Positions 35,415 to 43,887 of a stretch of DNA of 64,000 nucleotides are shown in pieces; positions within the stretch are counted from its first letter, which is position 1, and each line of letters opens with the position of its first letter. A program made the translations under genes and the position numbers. The stretch is from contig NZ_SHKO01000001.1 in assembly GCF_004217095.1 (NCBI RefSeq), positions 1,054,001 through 1,118,000 on the forward strand, written 5' to 3'. This DNA is from Advenella incenata. Lineage in GTDB: Bacteria > Pseudomonadota > Gammaproteobacteria > Burkholderiales > Burkholderiaceae_B. The notes under the pieces were generated by a model. That model saw nothing but the letters and a program-made list of their open reading frames with translations. It did not search any database and was not told the DNA's origin.

Positions 35415-36668
35415 ATGGATATGAATGAACACAGTAGCGTCGGGTGCATCAATGGCGCGCGACTTTGGGACTCGCTGATGACGTTGGCTCGCATCGGCGG
35501 CACGGAAAAAGGCGGTGTAAATCGTCTGGCATTGACCGAGCTGGACAAGGAAGGCCGTCATCTGTTTGTTCAGTGGGCAAAGGACATCGGCTGCACCATC
35601 CGTGTGGATGAACTGGGCAATATCTTTGCCCGCCGCGAGGGACAGGACCCGCAATTGCCGCCAGTCATGACCGGTAGCCATATCGATACGCAGCCGACCG
35701 GTGGCAAGTTTGATGGCAATTATGGCGTATTGGCCGGGCTTGAGGTACTACGCACGCTGAATGATCTGCAGATCCGCACGCGAGCGCCTCTCGAGGTCGT
35801 GGTATGGACCAACGAAGAAGGTTCTCGCTTTGTGCCTGTCATGATGGGGTCGGGTGTCTATGTCGGGGCATTTTCTGCCCAGACTGCATTGCACAGTACC
35901 GATACCAAGGGTATTAGTGTTGCCGCCGCGCTCGCGGACATTGGTTACGATGGTGCTGTGCCGTGCAGGGCGACACCCGTGAAAAGTTATTTTGAAGCTC
36001 ACATTGAGCAGGGACCGGTGCTGGAGCGGCGCTCGCATACCATCGGCGTAGTAACGGGCGCGCTGGGACAGCGTTGGTATGATGTCCAGGTGCAGGGGGT
36101 AGAGTCACATGCCGGTACGACACCCATGGAGCTGCGCCGGGATGCATTATTGCCCGCAATGCGCATCATGAACGAAGTCAACGAGATTGGTCGTCGCTAC
36201 GGAGAAGATGGACGTGGTACGGTTGGCTGGGTTGATGTATATCCCAATTCGCGCAATGTCATTCCGGGACGGGTGCGGTTCTCTGTGGACCTGCGCGCAC
36301 TGACCGACGACGACCTGTCTGCGATGTCTGCCGATTTCCAGCGCTATTGCGATGCCATGGCCGATACGTATCAGGTACAGATTCATGCCGAAGAAGTGGT
36401 TTATTTTCCTCCTCAGGCGTTTGCCGCGGCGCAAGTTGCTGCTGTGGAAAAAAATGCCGCCCGATTGGGTTATGGGCATTCCAGGCTGGTTAGCGGCGCA
36501 GGTCACGATGCTGTATACCTGGCGCGAATATGCCCGGCAGCGATGATTTTCATCCCCTGCAAGGATGGCATCAGTCACAATGAAATCGAAGATGCCTTGC
36601 CGGAGCATGTGGAAGCCGGATGCAACGTCCTGCTCCATTGCATGCTTGATGAAGCCGGTGTGGTGTAA
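35415..36668 (+). CDS. M20-family Zn hydrolase, N-carbamoyl-amino-acid hydrolase type
   Basis: A 417-residue metal-dependent hydrolase of the hydantoinase/carbamoylase (beta-ureidopropionase, allantoate amidohydrolase) group. Metal-site residues appear in GSHIDTQPTGGKFDGNYG (His89, Asp100), WTNEEGSRF (Glu134/135), HIEQGP and a C-terminal GISHNEIED. The family removes carbamoyl groups from N-carbamoyl amino acids or opens ureides, releasing ammonia and carbon dioxide. Its place between a peptide-type importer and an amidase suggests use of carbamoylated or amide-bearing amino acids as nitrogen source. Confidence 0.88.
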   Translation: MDMNEHSSVGCINGARLWDSLMTLARIGGTEKGGVNRLALTELDKEGRHLFVQWAKDIGCTIRVDELGNIFARREGQDPQLPPVMTGSHIDTQPTGGKFDGNYGVLAGLEVLRTLNDLQIRTRAPLEVVVWTNEEGSRFVPVMMGSGVYVGAFSAQTALHSTDTKGISVAAALADIGYDGAVPCRATPVKSYFEAHIEQGPVLERRSHTIGVVTGALGQRWYDVQVQGVESHAGTTPMELRRDALLPAMRIMNEVNEIGRRYGEDGRGTVGWVDVYPNSRNVIPGRVRFSVDLRALTDDDLSAMSADFQRYCDAMADTYQVQIHAEEVVYFPPQAFAAAQVAAVEKNAARLGYGHSRLVSGAGHDAVYLARICPAAMIFIPCKDGISHNEIEDALPEHVEAGCNVLLHCMLDEAGVV

Positions 36669-36678
36669 AGGACATATT

Positions 36679-38064
36679 ATGGAACAGTATGCCTTCGCCT
36701 CGATCACAGAGCTGGCCCGCAGCCTGGCAATGAACAACGTGACTGCCGAGTCGCTGACGAACTACTTTTTGAACCGTATAGACAGGTTGAATCCCGTATT
36801 GCATGCCTTTGCGCGTGTCTTTCCGGAACAGGCGCTGGCGCAGGCACGTCAGTCCGATGAACGGCGGCAACAGGGACGGGCGCTGGGTATGCTTGATGGC
36901 ATACCGCTGGGCATCAAAGACTTGTGTGATATCGAGGGTACGGTAACGGCCTGCGGCTCCAGGCAGTGGGAAACCCGGACTAGTGCCCTAACCGCCGATG
37001 CGGTGCATCGCTTGCGAGCCCATGGCGCGGTCATTATTGGCAAGACGCACACGGTAGAGTTTGCGTTTGGCGGCTGGGGAACCAATGCTTTGCTGGGAAC
37101 GCCTCGCAATCCCTGGGACAGGAACCTTCATCGCGTGCCCGGTGGCTCTTCAAGCGGTTCGGGCGTTGCGGTTGCTGCCGGCCTGGTGCCGGGAGCGCTG
37201 GGTACCGATACCGGCGGATCGGTGCGGATTCCTGCCGCGCTCAACGGGATTACTGGCTTGAAGACGACAGTTGGCGCGATCAACGCCGACGGCGTGTATC
37301 CATTGTCCCGGACGCTGGACAGCGTGGGGCCCATGACCAGGACCGCAGATGATGCCGCCTTGCTGCTGCAGGCGTTAACGAATGCGCCGGGGCAGACAGT
37401 ACAAAGCATGACGTACCTGGCCCAGGATAATGCCGACGAGTTGGCGGGAGTACGAGTGTGCGTGCTGCCCGAGGATGACTATGGTGTGCAAGTGCAGCGT
37501 GCTGTACGCCTGGGTTCGCGGGATATGGTCAGGATGGTCGAGATGGCCGGCGCAACCATCGTACGCGAGGCGCCTCCATTTAGCTTTGAGCAGGCCATGA
37601 GCGATTGCGGGAAGTTGATCGCGGCCGAAGGATGGCGTCTGCACAAGGACTACATCCAGGACCCGAGCCAGCATTTCGGGCCTTTTGTGCGCGATCGCCT
37701 TATGGCCGGAAAAAGCATATCGGATATGCAATACCAGGATCTGCTGGGCGCCCATCTGAATATGCAGGCCGTTTGGACGCAATGGATGGCCGATAAAGAT
37801 GCCTTGTTGCTGCCCACCACGCCTTTTGGCCCGATACCGCTTGCACAGGTGGACGAGTCCGGCACACCACTGGGCTACTTTACCCGTTTTGTGAACTGGG
37901 TCAACGGTTGCGCTTTGGCGCTGCCCGCCGGTTTTGACCAAACCAACCTGCCAGTCAGCGTACAGCTAGCCGGCAAGGCGGGAGACGAACTTATGCTACT
38001 GCGCATCGGCAGTACGATTCAATCTCTGACGGCCTGGCACTCCTACACGCCCACGGTCGGTTAG
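36679..38064 (+). CDS. Amidase signature family enzyme
   Basis: A 461-residue amidase. The Ser-cisSer-Lys triad is visible: Lys80 in GIPLGIKDLCD, the cis-Ser near 157 in PGGSSSGSG, and the nucleophile Ser181 in GTDTGGSVRIPAA. The family hydrolyses amides, including allophanate, malonamate and aryl amides. The start at 36679 follows AAAGGAC and is ten bases after the preceding stop; the longer frame lies inside that gene. It probably acts on the product or a related substrate of the M20 hydrolase. Confidence 0.9.
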   Translation: MEQYAFASITELARSLAMNNVTAESLTNYFLNRIDRLNPVLHAFARVFPEQALAQARQSDERRQQGRALGMLDGIPLGIKDLCDIEGTVTACGSRQWETRTSALTADAVHRLRAHGAVIIGKTHTVEFAFGGWGTNALLGTPRNPWDRNLHRVPGGSSSGSGVAVAAGLVPGALGTDTGGSVRIPAALNGITGLKTTVGAINADGVYPLSRTLDSVGPMTRTADDAALLLQALTNAPGQTVQSMTYLAQDNADELAGVRVCVLPEDDYGVQVQRAVRLGSRDMVRMVEMAGATIVREAPPFSFEQAMSDCGKLIAAEGWRLHKDYIQDPSQHFGPFVRDRLMAGKSISDMQYQDLLGAHLNMQAVWTQWMADKDALLLPTTPFGPIPLAQVDESGTPLGYFTRFVNWVNGCALALPAGFDQTNLPVSVQLAGKAGDELMLLRIGSTIQSLTAWHSYTPTVG

Positions 38065-38138
38065 CGCGGTTGCACACAAATGTCGCATATATGTCACAAA
38101 TGTAATAAAAACGCTAAGCGTATTCACTATGAAGGAAA

Positions 38139-38409
38139 ACCCTCATGACCTAAGAGGGTAAAATGATTGCCTGGGCAAGAATCGTGCCAACTTTGCGTAT
38201 CAGTAAACGAAACCCGCCGGATCTACCTTTGTTGGCAGGTGCCCCTTTAACCCTATGATTGCAAATGTAATTGCGTTTAAAACTGGGACTAATTCAATTG
38301 CACTTAGATTATTACCATACGCAATATAAATGCTGCAATCGTGATTAAAACGCTGTCGCTGCTAAGTGTACGAACCGCCGGGAAGGCCATTTTCCGAGGT
38401 GGGCGGTTC
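38139..38409 (+). promoter_or_regulatory. Porin upstream region with two hairpins
   Basis: Between the amidase and the porin (448 bases) no gene is seen. ACCCTC (38139-38144) pairs with GAGGGT (38154-38159). Further on, GAACCGCC (38372-38379) pairs with GGCGGTTC (38402-38409), with an inner GGAA/TTCC stem. The first may end the amidase operon transcript. The second lies about 100 bases before the porin start and could be part of a structured porin leader or a terminator before its promoter. Confidence 0.4.
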
Positions 38410-38512
38410 CTTTACATAAATGTATCTAATCTTTATATTGCTTCAAATCTGAATCGTTTCTGAACCATTCGGGTAAGAAGAATGATGACCCATCCCTGAG
38501 GAGATTTGATAC

Positions 38513-39703
38513 ATGAAAAAGACTTTGCTTGCTGCAGCACTGGCCGTCGGCTTTACCGGCGTAGCCCACGCAGAAACTTCCGTAACCCTGTATGGTATTG
38601 TCGATGCCGGTATTGGCTATCAACAGACCAAAGTGACGCAGGGCGATGCCTATACCAAGACTCGTGATATTGGCCTGATCAACGGCGTCAGAAACGGTAA
38701 TCGCTGGGGAATGAAGGGTGCTGAAGACCTGGGCAACGGCACAAGCGCCATTTTCCAATTGGAAAGCGGCTTTGACCTGGGCAACGGCAAATCCGCACAG
38801 GGTGGCCGTCTGTTTGGTCGTCATGCCTATGTCGGTCTGACCGGCGCCAACTGGGGTACGCTGACTTTGGGTCGCCAACTTAACGTTGCGGCAGACACAG
38901 TCTCGTCGCTTAATCCTTTCGGCGTTGCGTACATGCAGGCTGGTGTGCTGTCTGGCGCATTCGGTGCCTCAACATACGCCCGCATGGACAACTCGATCAA
39001 ATATATCAGTCCTGATCTGTCCGGCTTTAAAGTTGGCGTCGGCTATGCTGGCAAAAACACCAAAACCACCGGCAGCGACGGCTTCGAAGATTTCGAGGCA
39101 CGTGATACTTCCAACTGGATCACGGCTGGTGCCTCTTATGATAACGGCCCTGTCTCTGTCGGCGTTTCATACGATCGCTTCCGCACCGACGTGCGCCTAT
39201 CCAATGGTGCAGGCGAGAAGGGTACGACCCACATGTGGAACCTGTTCGGCGCCTATGATTTTGAGGTCGTCAAATTGTTCCTGGGTTATGGTCAGATTCG
39301 CGGTTCAATGGCCAACGATGTTATCGTAGCTAGCGGTGTCGGAAGTACAGGTTTGACCGGTGCATTGGATGATTTCGCTACCAATGCTGATGGATTCACT
39401 TACGCAGAAACCAAAGGTTACCGTCAACAAGCCTGGATGGCAGGCCTGTCAGCGCCTATTGGCGACGACGGCAAACTCATGTTCTCGTATCAGGGCAGCT
39501 CTACCAAAAACAAAGACGACGGATTTGATGGTGTGAAAGGCAAACTGAATATTTTCAGCCTGGGTTACGAGCATAAACTGTCCAAACGCACTGCTGTTTA
39601 TGCCATCGCATCTTACGGTACAGGCAAACTGAAGTTTGACAACACAGAAAACGTCAAGCTGAAATCAACACTGGTTGGTGTCGGTCTGAATCATCGCTTC
39701 TGA
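38513..39703 (+). CDS. General outer-membrane porin (beta-proteobacterial type)
   Basis: A 396-residue trimeric-porin-type protein. A clear signal peptide (MKKTLLAAALAVGFTGVAHA) precedes mature ETSVTLYGIVDAGIGYQ, the standard start of porins of Bordetella, Neisseria and Burkholderia. Many alternating beta strands follow, with the SRFGMKG-like NRWGMKGAEDLGNG segment, an L3-type loop region, and a terminal strand ending VGLNHRF with C-terminal Phe for BAM insertion. GGAG lies about nine bases upstream of the start. It is monocistronic and probably strongly expressed; it passes small solutes. Confidence 0.95.
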   Translation: MKKTLLAAALAVGFTGVAHAETSVTLYGIVDAGIGYQQTKVTQGDAYTKTRDIGLINGVRNGNRWGMKGAEDLGNGTSAIFQLESGFDLGNGKSAQGGRLFGRHAYVGLTGANWGTLTLGRQLNVAADTVSSLNPFGVAYMQAGVLSGAFGASTYARMDNSIKYISPDLSGFKVGVGYAGKNTKTTGSDGFEDFEARDTSNWITAGASYDNGPVSVGVSYDRFRTDVRLSNGAGEKGTTHMWNLFGAYDFEVVKLFLGYGQIRGSMANDVIVASGVGSTGLTGALDDFATNADGFTYAETKGYRQQAWMAGLSAPIGDDGKLMFSYQGSSTKNKDDGFDGVKGKLNIFSLGYEHKLSKRTAVYAIASYGTGKLKFDNTENVKLKSTLVGVGLNHRF

Positions 39704-39743
39704 TGACTTGTCGCTACTGGCAATGCGGCGCCTGGCGTCGTTA

Positions 39744-39771
39744 TTGCCAGCGCGGCTAGATGCAGTAGAAT
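39744..39771 (+). promoter_or_regulatory. Sigma-70 promoter before the small RNA candidate
   Basis: TTGCCA (39744-39749), a 16-base spacer, and TAGAAT (39766-39771) each match the consensus at five of six positions. Transcription would begin near 39778-39780, exactly where the 5' arm of a long predicted RNA stem begins. Confidence 0.5.
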
Positions 39772-39778
39772 AAAGGCT

Positions 39779-39929
39779 TGGAGTCTGCAGCCAACCGTAG
39801 TGACTAGAGATGTTCCAACATACTATTCACCCAAGACGTGCGGTTGCCTGGCAACGTATCAAGGACTCCCGGCCCTTGCATCAACTCCGTAGTTTGAACC
39901 CCAGGGCGCCTGTCGCTTCTGGGGTTTTT
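39779..39929 (+). ncRNA. Candidate small RNA of about 150 nt
   Basis: There is no open frame, yet the segment has a promoter, structure and terminator. The 5' end GGAGTC (39780-39785) pairs with GACTCC (39864-39869), and inside it CAACCG (39792-39797) pairs with CGGTTG (39841-39846), giving a nested long stem. A single-stranded stretch follows, then an intrinsic terminator (39897-39929). It lies downstream of the porin gene, so it could instead be a processed porin 3' UTR. I do not recognise the family; 6S RNA was considered because of the end-pairing, but the sequence does not remind me of it. Confidence 0.45.
39897..39929 (+). terminator. Intrinsic terminator
   Basis: AACCCCAG (39897-39904) and CTGGGGTT (39919-39926) form a perfect 8-bp stem with a 14-base loop followed by TTTC, giving five T residues in a row. 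It ends the small RNA candidate and possibly the porin transcript. Confidence 0.8.
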
Positions 39930-40392
39930 CGTTTTGCCTGGGCGTTTCCGTACAGATCATCCGTCTAATTACAAGGCCATAACACAGCTGACATACTGTA
40001 TCTGTATCGTACGGGTGGCTGGCTACCATCAGTTGCAGGCCTTTGGCTGTCTGCTGGATGCACTATCTGAAGGGAACAGTAAGGTTTCCCCACATCATAA
40101 ATTCGTTTTACTGGCGCCATCGATTGTGCCATCCGGTCACGCAGCTTCTTCTCATGCGTGGCGGTTGATATCGGGTTTTTGTGGCTGCTTCAGGTGGTTT
40201 GCCAGAAGCGCTATCACGGGTGTGATTATCCTCGCCTGCAGGATTTTCACGCTGTTTATGACAATTTGAAAACAAGCGCTCCGCGCAATCTATTAGTCAA
40301 TGTGCAGATAGCGAGTAACAGGAAATGTTTGCAAGGTGATAGGCATTATGGCACCATGGTTCGTAACAATGGGAAGCCCGGGGACGCAGATA
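39930..40392. other. Intergenic stretch, no gene supported
   Basis: Two overlapping plus-strand open frames (39934-40269 and 40158-40442) lack ribosome sites and family features. The region probably holds the promoter and leader of the MFS transporter. Confidence 0.45.
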
Positions 40393-41925
40393 ATGACAGA
40401 GTCAACTTCAGCATCGCAACAAAATCAGCCCTTACAAATTGACGATATCACCGTTATTGACGACACCAAGCTCAAGAAGGCAGTGACAGCCGCGGCACTT
40501 GGCAATGCGATGGAATGGTTTGATTTTGGCGTGTATGGTTTTGTGGCCTATGCGCTGGGAAAAGTGTTTTTCCCTGATGCCTCGCCTGCGGTGCAGACCA
40601 TCGCTGCGCTGGGTACGTTCTCTGTCCCGTTTCTGGTCCGACCGCTGGGAGGGGTGTTTTTCGGCGTGATGGGTGATCGTTTCGGGCGACAGAAAGTGCT
40701 GTCGCTGACCATTATTATCATGGCCATCAGTACCTTTTGCATCGGGCTGATTCCTTCCTACGCAACTATCGGTTTGTGGGCACCTGTTCTTTTGTTGCTG
40801 TGTAAATTGGCTCAGGGCTTTTCGGTGGGCGGCGAATATACGGGAGCGGCGGTCTTTGTTGCCGAATATGCGCCCGACCGGCGGCGAGGGTTTCTGGGCA
40901 GTTGGCTCGATTTTGGCTCAATTGCCGGTTTCGTGCTTGGCGCAGGCCTGGTGGTGTTGTTGCAAACAATCCTCAAAGAACCCACCTTTCTGGAATGGGG
41001 CTGGCGGGTGCCTTTCTTTGTTGCGGGTCCGTTAGGGTTGCTGGGGCTATATCTGCGTCACGCTGCCGAAGAGACCCCCGCATTTACGCAACAGCTTGAA
41101 AAGATGGAGAAAGAAGACAAGGATGCTATCAAGGAAAGGCCTGGGGTGTCCTTTCGCGAGATTTTTTCCAAATATCGCAAGGCATTATTGATCAGCATCG
41201 GTATGGTTCTGGTGACCAATATTACCTATTACATGTTGCTCACCTATATGCCCACCTATCTGTCGAGCAGCCTGGGCTATACCGAAGAGCACGGAGTACT
41301 GATTATTGTGGTGGTCATGATCGGGATGCTGTTCGTGCAGCCGGTTGTCGGTTTCTTCAGCGACAAAATCGGCAGAAAGCCCTTTCTGCGAATCGGTAGC
41401 ATTGGCTTGCTGTTGTTGGCAATACCTTCTTATCATTTTATTGGTAGCGACAATACCGGTTTGATTTTTCTCGGGCTTTTGTTTATCGCAATCGTACTCA
41501 ATTGTATGACGGGTGTAATGGCTTCGACACTGCCGGCATTGTTTCCGACGCGTATCCGTTATAGTGCGCTGGCAAGTTCCTTTAATGTCGCCATTATTGT
41601 TGCCGGGCTCACGCCAACCGTGGCCGCGTGGCTGGTGGAAGAAACGGGGAATCTGATGATGCCAGCCTATTATTTGATGGTTGCTGCAGTCATCGGGATC
41701 ATTACCTCGTTCTATCTTCCCGAGACCGCGAATAAGCCGATGCGAGGCGACACACCCACGGCATCCAACAAGCACGAGGCCAAGGCGCTGCTCAAGGAAG
41801 CGTACGAGAATATCGAACAAACTGTTGCCGATGTGGATGAGGAAATTACCGCTGTGCAGGAGCAACTCGAAGCGCTCAAGGCACGTCGCCAGCGCTTGGT
41901 GGATCGTCATCCTCACATGGACTAA
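40393..41925 (+). CDS. MFS transporter, ProP-like, with C-terminal coiled coil
   Basis: A 510-residue major facilitator protein of the metabolite:proton symporter group. NAMEWFDFGVYGFVAYALG at the first helix, the loop 2-3 motif GVMGDRFGRQKVLSLT, and LAQGFSVGGEYTGAAVFVAE are typical of ProP/ShiA/KgtP proteins. After the last helix, a charged tail (about residues 455-510, IEQTVADVDEEITAVQEQLEALKARR in parts) has heptad character. ProP of E. coli uses such a coiled coil in osmosensing, which points to proline/betaine transport; other substrates of the group cannot be excluded. The start at 40393 is chosen because the earlier frame gives an unusual tail; an upstream Met at 40336 remains possible. 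Confidence 0.87.
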   Translation: MTESTSASQQNQPLQIDDITVIDDTKLKKAVTAAALGNAMEWFDFGVYGFVAYALGKVFFPDASPAVQTIAALGTFSVPFLVRPLGGVFFGVMGDRFGRQKVLSLTIIIMAISTFCIGLIPSYATIGLWAPVLLLLCKLAQGFSVGGEYTGAAVFVAEYAPDRRRGFLGSWLDFGSIAGFVLGAGLVVLLQTILKEPTFLEWGWRVPFFVAGPLGLLGLYLRHAAEETPAFTQQLEKMEKEDKDAIKERPGVSFREIFSKYRKALLISIGMVLVTNITYYMLLTYMPTYLSSSLGYTEEHGVLIIVVVMIGMLFVQPVVGFFSDKIGRKPFLRIGSIGLLLLAIPSYHFIGSDNTGLIFLGLLFIAIVLNCMTGVMASTLPALFPTRIRYSALASSFNVAIIVAGLTPTVAAWLVEETGNLMMPAYYLMVAAVIGIITSFYLPETANKPMRGDTPTASNKHEAKALLKEAYENIEQTVADVDEEITAVQEQLEALKARRQRLVDRHPHMD

Positions 41926-41996
41926 AGGCAATGTGGCCCGGATGGTGTCATGATTTGCACCGGGCGACTGCGACCATCGTCGTGTGAGGCATGTCC

Positions 41997-42068
41997 ATGA
42001 AAAAACGTATCGCCTGCTCAATCGCATTGTTGGCATTGATCGTCTTGGGTTCAATGCATGATGTTTGA
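41997..42068 (+). CDS. Possible 23-residue small protein
   Basis: A short frame reads MKKRIACSIALLALIVLGSM plus HDV: basic start, then a hydrophobic core, like a free signal peptide or single-helix small membrane protein. GAGG lies seven bases before the ATG. Its stop codon overlaps the FNR box of ompW. It could be a real small protein, a leader peptide or a remnant of a lost exported protein gene. Confidence 0.3.
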   Translation: MKKRIACSIALLALIVLGSMHDV

Positions 42069-42078
42069 TTTAAATCAA
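42065..42078 (+). promoter_or_regulatory. FNR/Anr box upstream of ompW
   Basis: TTGATTTAAATCAA matches the FNR/Anr consensus TTGAT-N4-ATCAA perfectly. It lies 102 bases before the ompW start, a good distance for activation. In E. coli ompW is known to be activated by FNR when oxygen is low; a similar control is likely here. Confidence 0.75.
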
Positions 42079-42180
42079 ATTTAAACGTTGCGCAGTTGCT
42101 GTTGCTTGCGTAAACGCAATATTCATTTGTGATTTTTGTTGCATTCTGTCAGTTCGTTAACAAGTACTGATGGAGAAAAA

Positions 42181-42849
42181 ATGCATGTCATTCGTGATAT
42201 AGTCGTCGCAGGCTCGCTTGCGCTGGGTGCACTCTCAACATTGCCAGCTGTTGCGCACGAAGCGGGGGATTGGATAGTGAAAGCCGGCATTACAAGTGTG
42301 ATGCCCAGGTCGGGTAATGGAACGGTCGGGAAAAGTATAGCCCCCCGCGGCATTGATCTGGATGTCAATGACAGCACGCGTCCCAGTTTCAGCCTGACGT
42401 ATATGGCAACCCGTCATCTTGGGGTCGAATTGCTGGCTGCTGCGCCGTTCAAGCATGATATCCGTGGCAGCGCCGCCGATCTGGGCGGCGATCTTGGCAG
42501 GATTGGTACCACCCGGCATCTGCCTCCTACACTTAGCGTTCAGTGGCATTTTTTGCCCGACGCCCGGGTGCAGCCGTATGTTGGTGTTGGACTCAATTAC
42601 ACAACCTTCTTTCATACAAAACCGACAGGCGCGTTACGGGATCTTGGCGTTGAAAAACTCAAGCTTTCAGATTCCTGGGGGCTGGCCGCACAAGTGGGCG
42701 CTGATGTGAAAATCAACGATAACTGGTTTTTGAATGCCAGTGTTCGCTATATTGATATCAAGACCAGCGTTCGGCTTGACGGCACTAAAATCGGCACAGC
42801 AAAAATCAATCCCTGGGTTGCCACTGTCGGCGTAGGATATCGTTTCTGA
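42181..42849 (+). CDS. ompW: Outer-membrane protein OmpW
   Basis: A 222-residue eight-stranded beta-barrel protein. The signal peptide ends near AVA-HEAGDW, followed by the OmpW opening pattern GDWIVKAGITSVMPRSGNG. The middle has LSVQWHFLPDARVQPYVGVG (typical for the family), and the chain ends ATVGVGYRF with C-terminal Phe. GGAG precedes the start at 42181; a Met 45 bases upstream would spoil the signal peptide. OmpW forms a narrow hydrophobic channel in the outer membrane. Confidence 0.93.
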   Translation: MHVIRDIVVAGSLALGALSTLPAVAHEAGDWIVKAGITSVMPRSGNGTVGKSIAPRGIDLDVNDSTRPSFSLTYMATRHLGVELLAAAPFKHDIRGSAADLGGDLGRIGTTRHLPPTLSVQWHFLPDARVQPYVGVGLNYTTFFHTKPTGALRDLGVEKLKLSDSWGLAAQVGADVKINDNWFLNASVRYIDIKTSVRLDGTKIGTAKINPWVATVGVGYRF

Positions 42850-42904
42850 TTCGCACTACGTGATCACAAGTGGCGTGCTGCGATTTGCTCAATCAACCGG
42901 GCTG

Positions 42905-43474
42905 TCAGTCCTTTTTTCTGCCATGGCCGCAAGCGATGGCGTTCAGGATGAACGCCGCCCGCTGTGCTACCGGCAGGCGGGGCACATGCACCAGTGCATA
43001 ACCATATTGTGAATAAGTCTTTATCATCGCGTGATAGGTTGCGATGGCGGTGGACAGGTCCTGCAGTCGTTCCTGGTCACTACGGTAGATCTGCGGCCAG
43101 GGCGGCATAATGAACGCTGTCGTATGATATCGACAACGGGACGCCGCTGTTTGCAGGGATTCTGGAACTGGCAATTGCTCCAGTTGCAGATATGCGATGG
43201 TATCCACAATACCGCGGTCAAAGAAAACCGGACCGTTCATATCGCATGCACGTTGGTAAGCCGCCATGTCGCGTTCGTACATAAACCGGGCATACGCGGT
43301 TTTGTCATTCCATGGCAGGGCAACGCCGCCGCTACTAAGCTGCTGGTGTATCACGGCCCGACCGGCTTCGGGCACACAGCGGTAGCCCAAATCGGCCAGA
43401 TGGTTGATGAGTGTTGTTTTGCCGGCGCCGGGTCCACCGGTCAATACAAAAAATTTGGCTGATTGAGGGTTCAT
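42905..43474 (-). CDS. AAA/P-loop ATPase of the AAA_28 (NadR-kinase-like) type
   Basis: A 189-residue single-domain P-loop protein. Walker A GGPGAGKT is at residues 13-20, and FFDRGIVDTIAY looks like the Walker B/substrate region of small nucleotide or NMN-kinase-like enzymes. No partner gene is obvious; it is convergent with ompW and upstream of a gap. Homologues are usually annotated only as predicted ATPase. Substrate unknown. Confidence 0.8.
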   Translation of the reverse strand: MNPQSAKFFVLTGGPGAGKTTLINHLADLGYRCVPEAGRAVIHQQLSSGGVALPWNDKTAYARFMYERDMAAYQRACDMNGPVFFDRGIVDTIAYLQLEQLPVPESLQTAASRCRYHTTAFIMPPWPQIYRSDQERLQDLSTAIATYHAMIKTYSQYGYALVHVPRLPVAQRAAFILNAIACGHGRKKD

Positions 43475-43887
43475 TTCTGATGAGGGTCTGATTTATTAAT
43501 TAGGGATGCACCAACGAGTGCATCGCGTTTAACGCGCCGACAGGGTGTCGACACATGAAGGCTGATTTTGTCGGGGGAAAAGGCGAGGGCGTTGGCTTGA
43601 GTGATCGAACTGATGCGTCAGTTGGTGCTGCAGCAGTAGATCACGTGGGAAAGTACAGCAAGAAGAGGGTGCCAGAAAACTGAGCGATGGAACCTGCAAG
43701 ACAGTTGCTGCGGGTGTCGGGTGAGGGCTGGCCAGAGCGGTTGGCAGCGGATCGGCAGATATGTACAGCACAGGCTTTACATATCGCACCAATCTTTATT
43801 GATACGCCAAATACATCAAAGCATCGATATGAATACATCCATATCCATGCATTGATATATTTATTGATGGGATTTTACTCAATCCCG
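43475..43887. other. Intergenic stretch, nothing recognised
   Basis: The region between the ATPase start and the asparaginase end contains the ATPase promoter and an AT-rich part near 43790-43870. No frame with a ribosome site and protein-like composition is seen. Confidence 0.45.

Noticed and set aside
39934-40269. 111-codon plus-strand frame in the gap before the MFS gene
   Set aside because: No ribosome site and no family pattern; treated as noncoding.
41185-42054. 289-codon minus-strand frame
   Set aside because: Mostly antisense to the MFS transporter; composition rich in His, Asn and Gln as in shadow frames.
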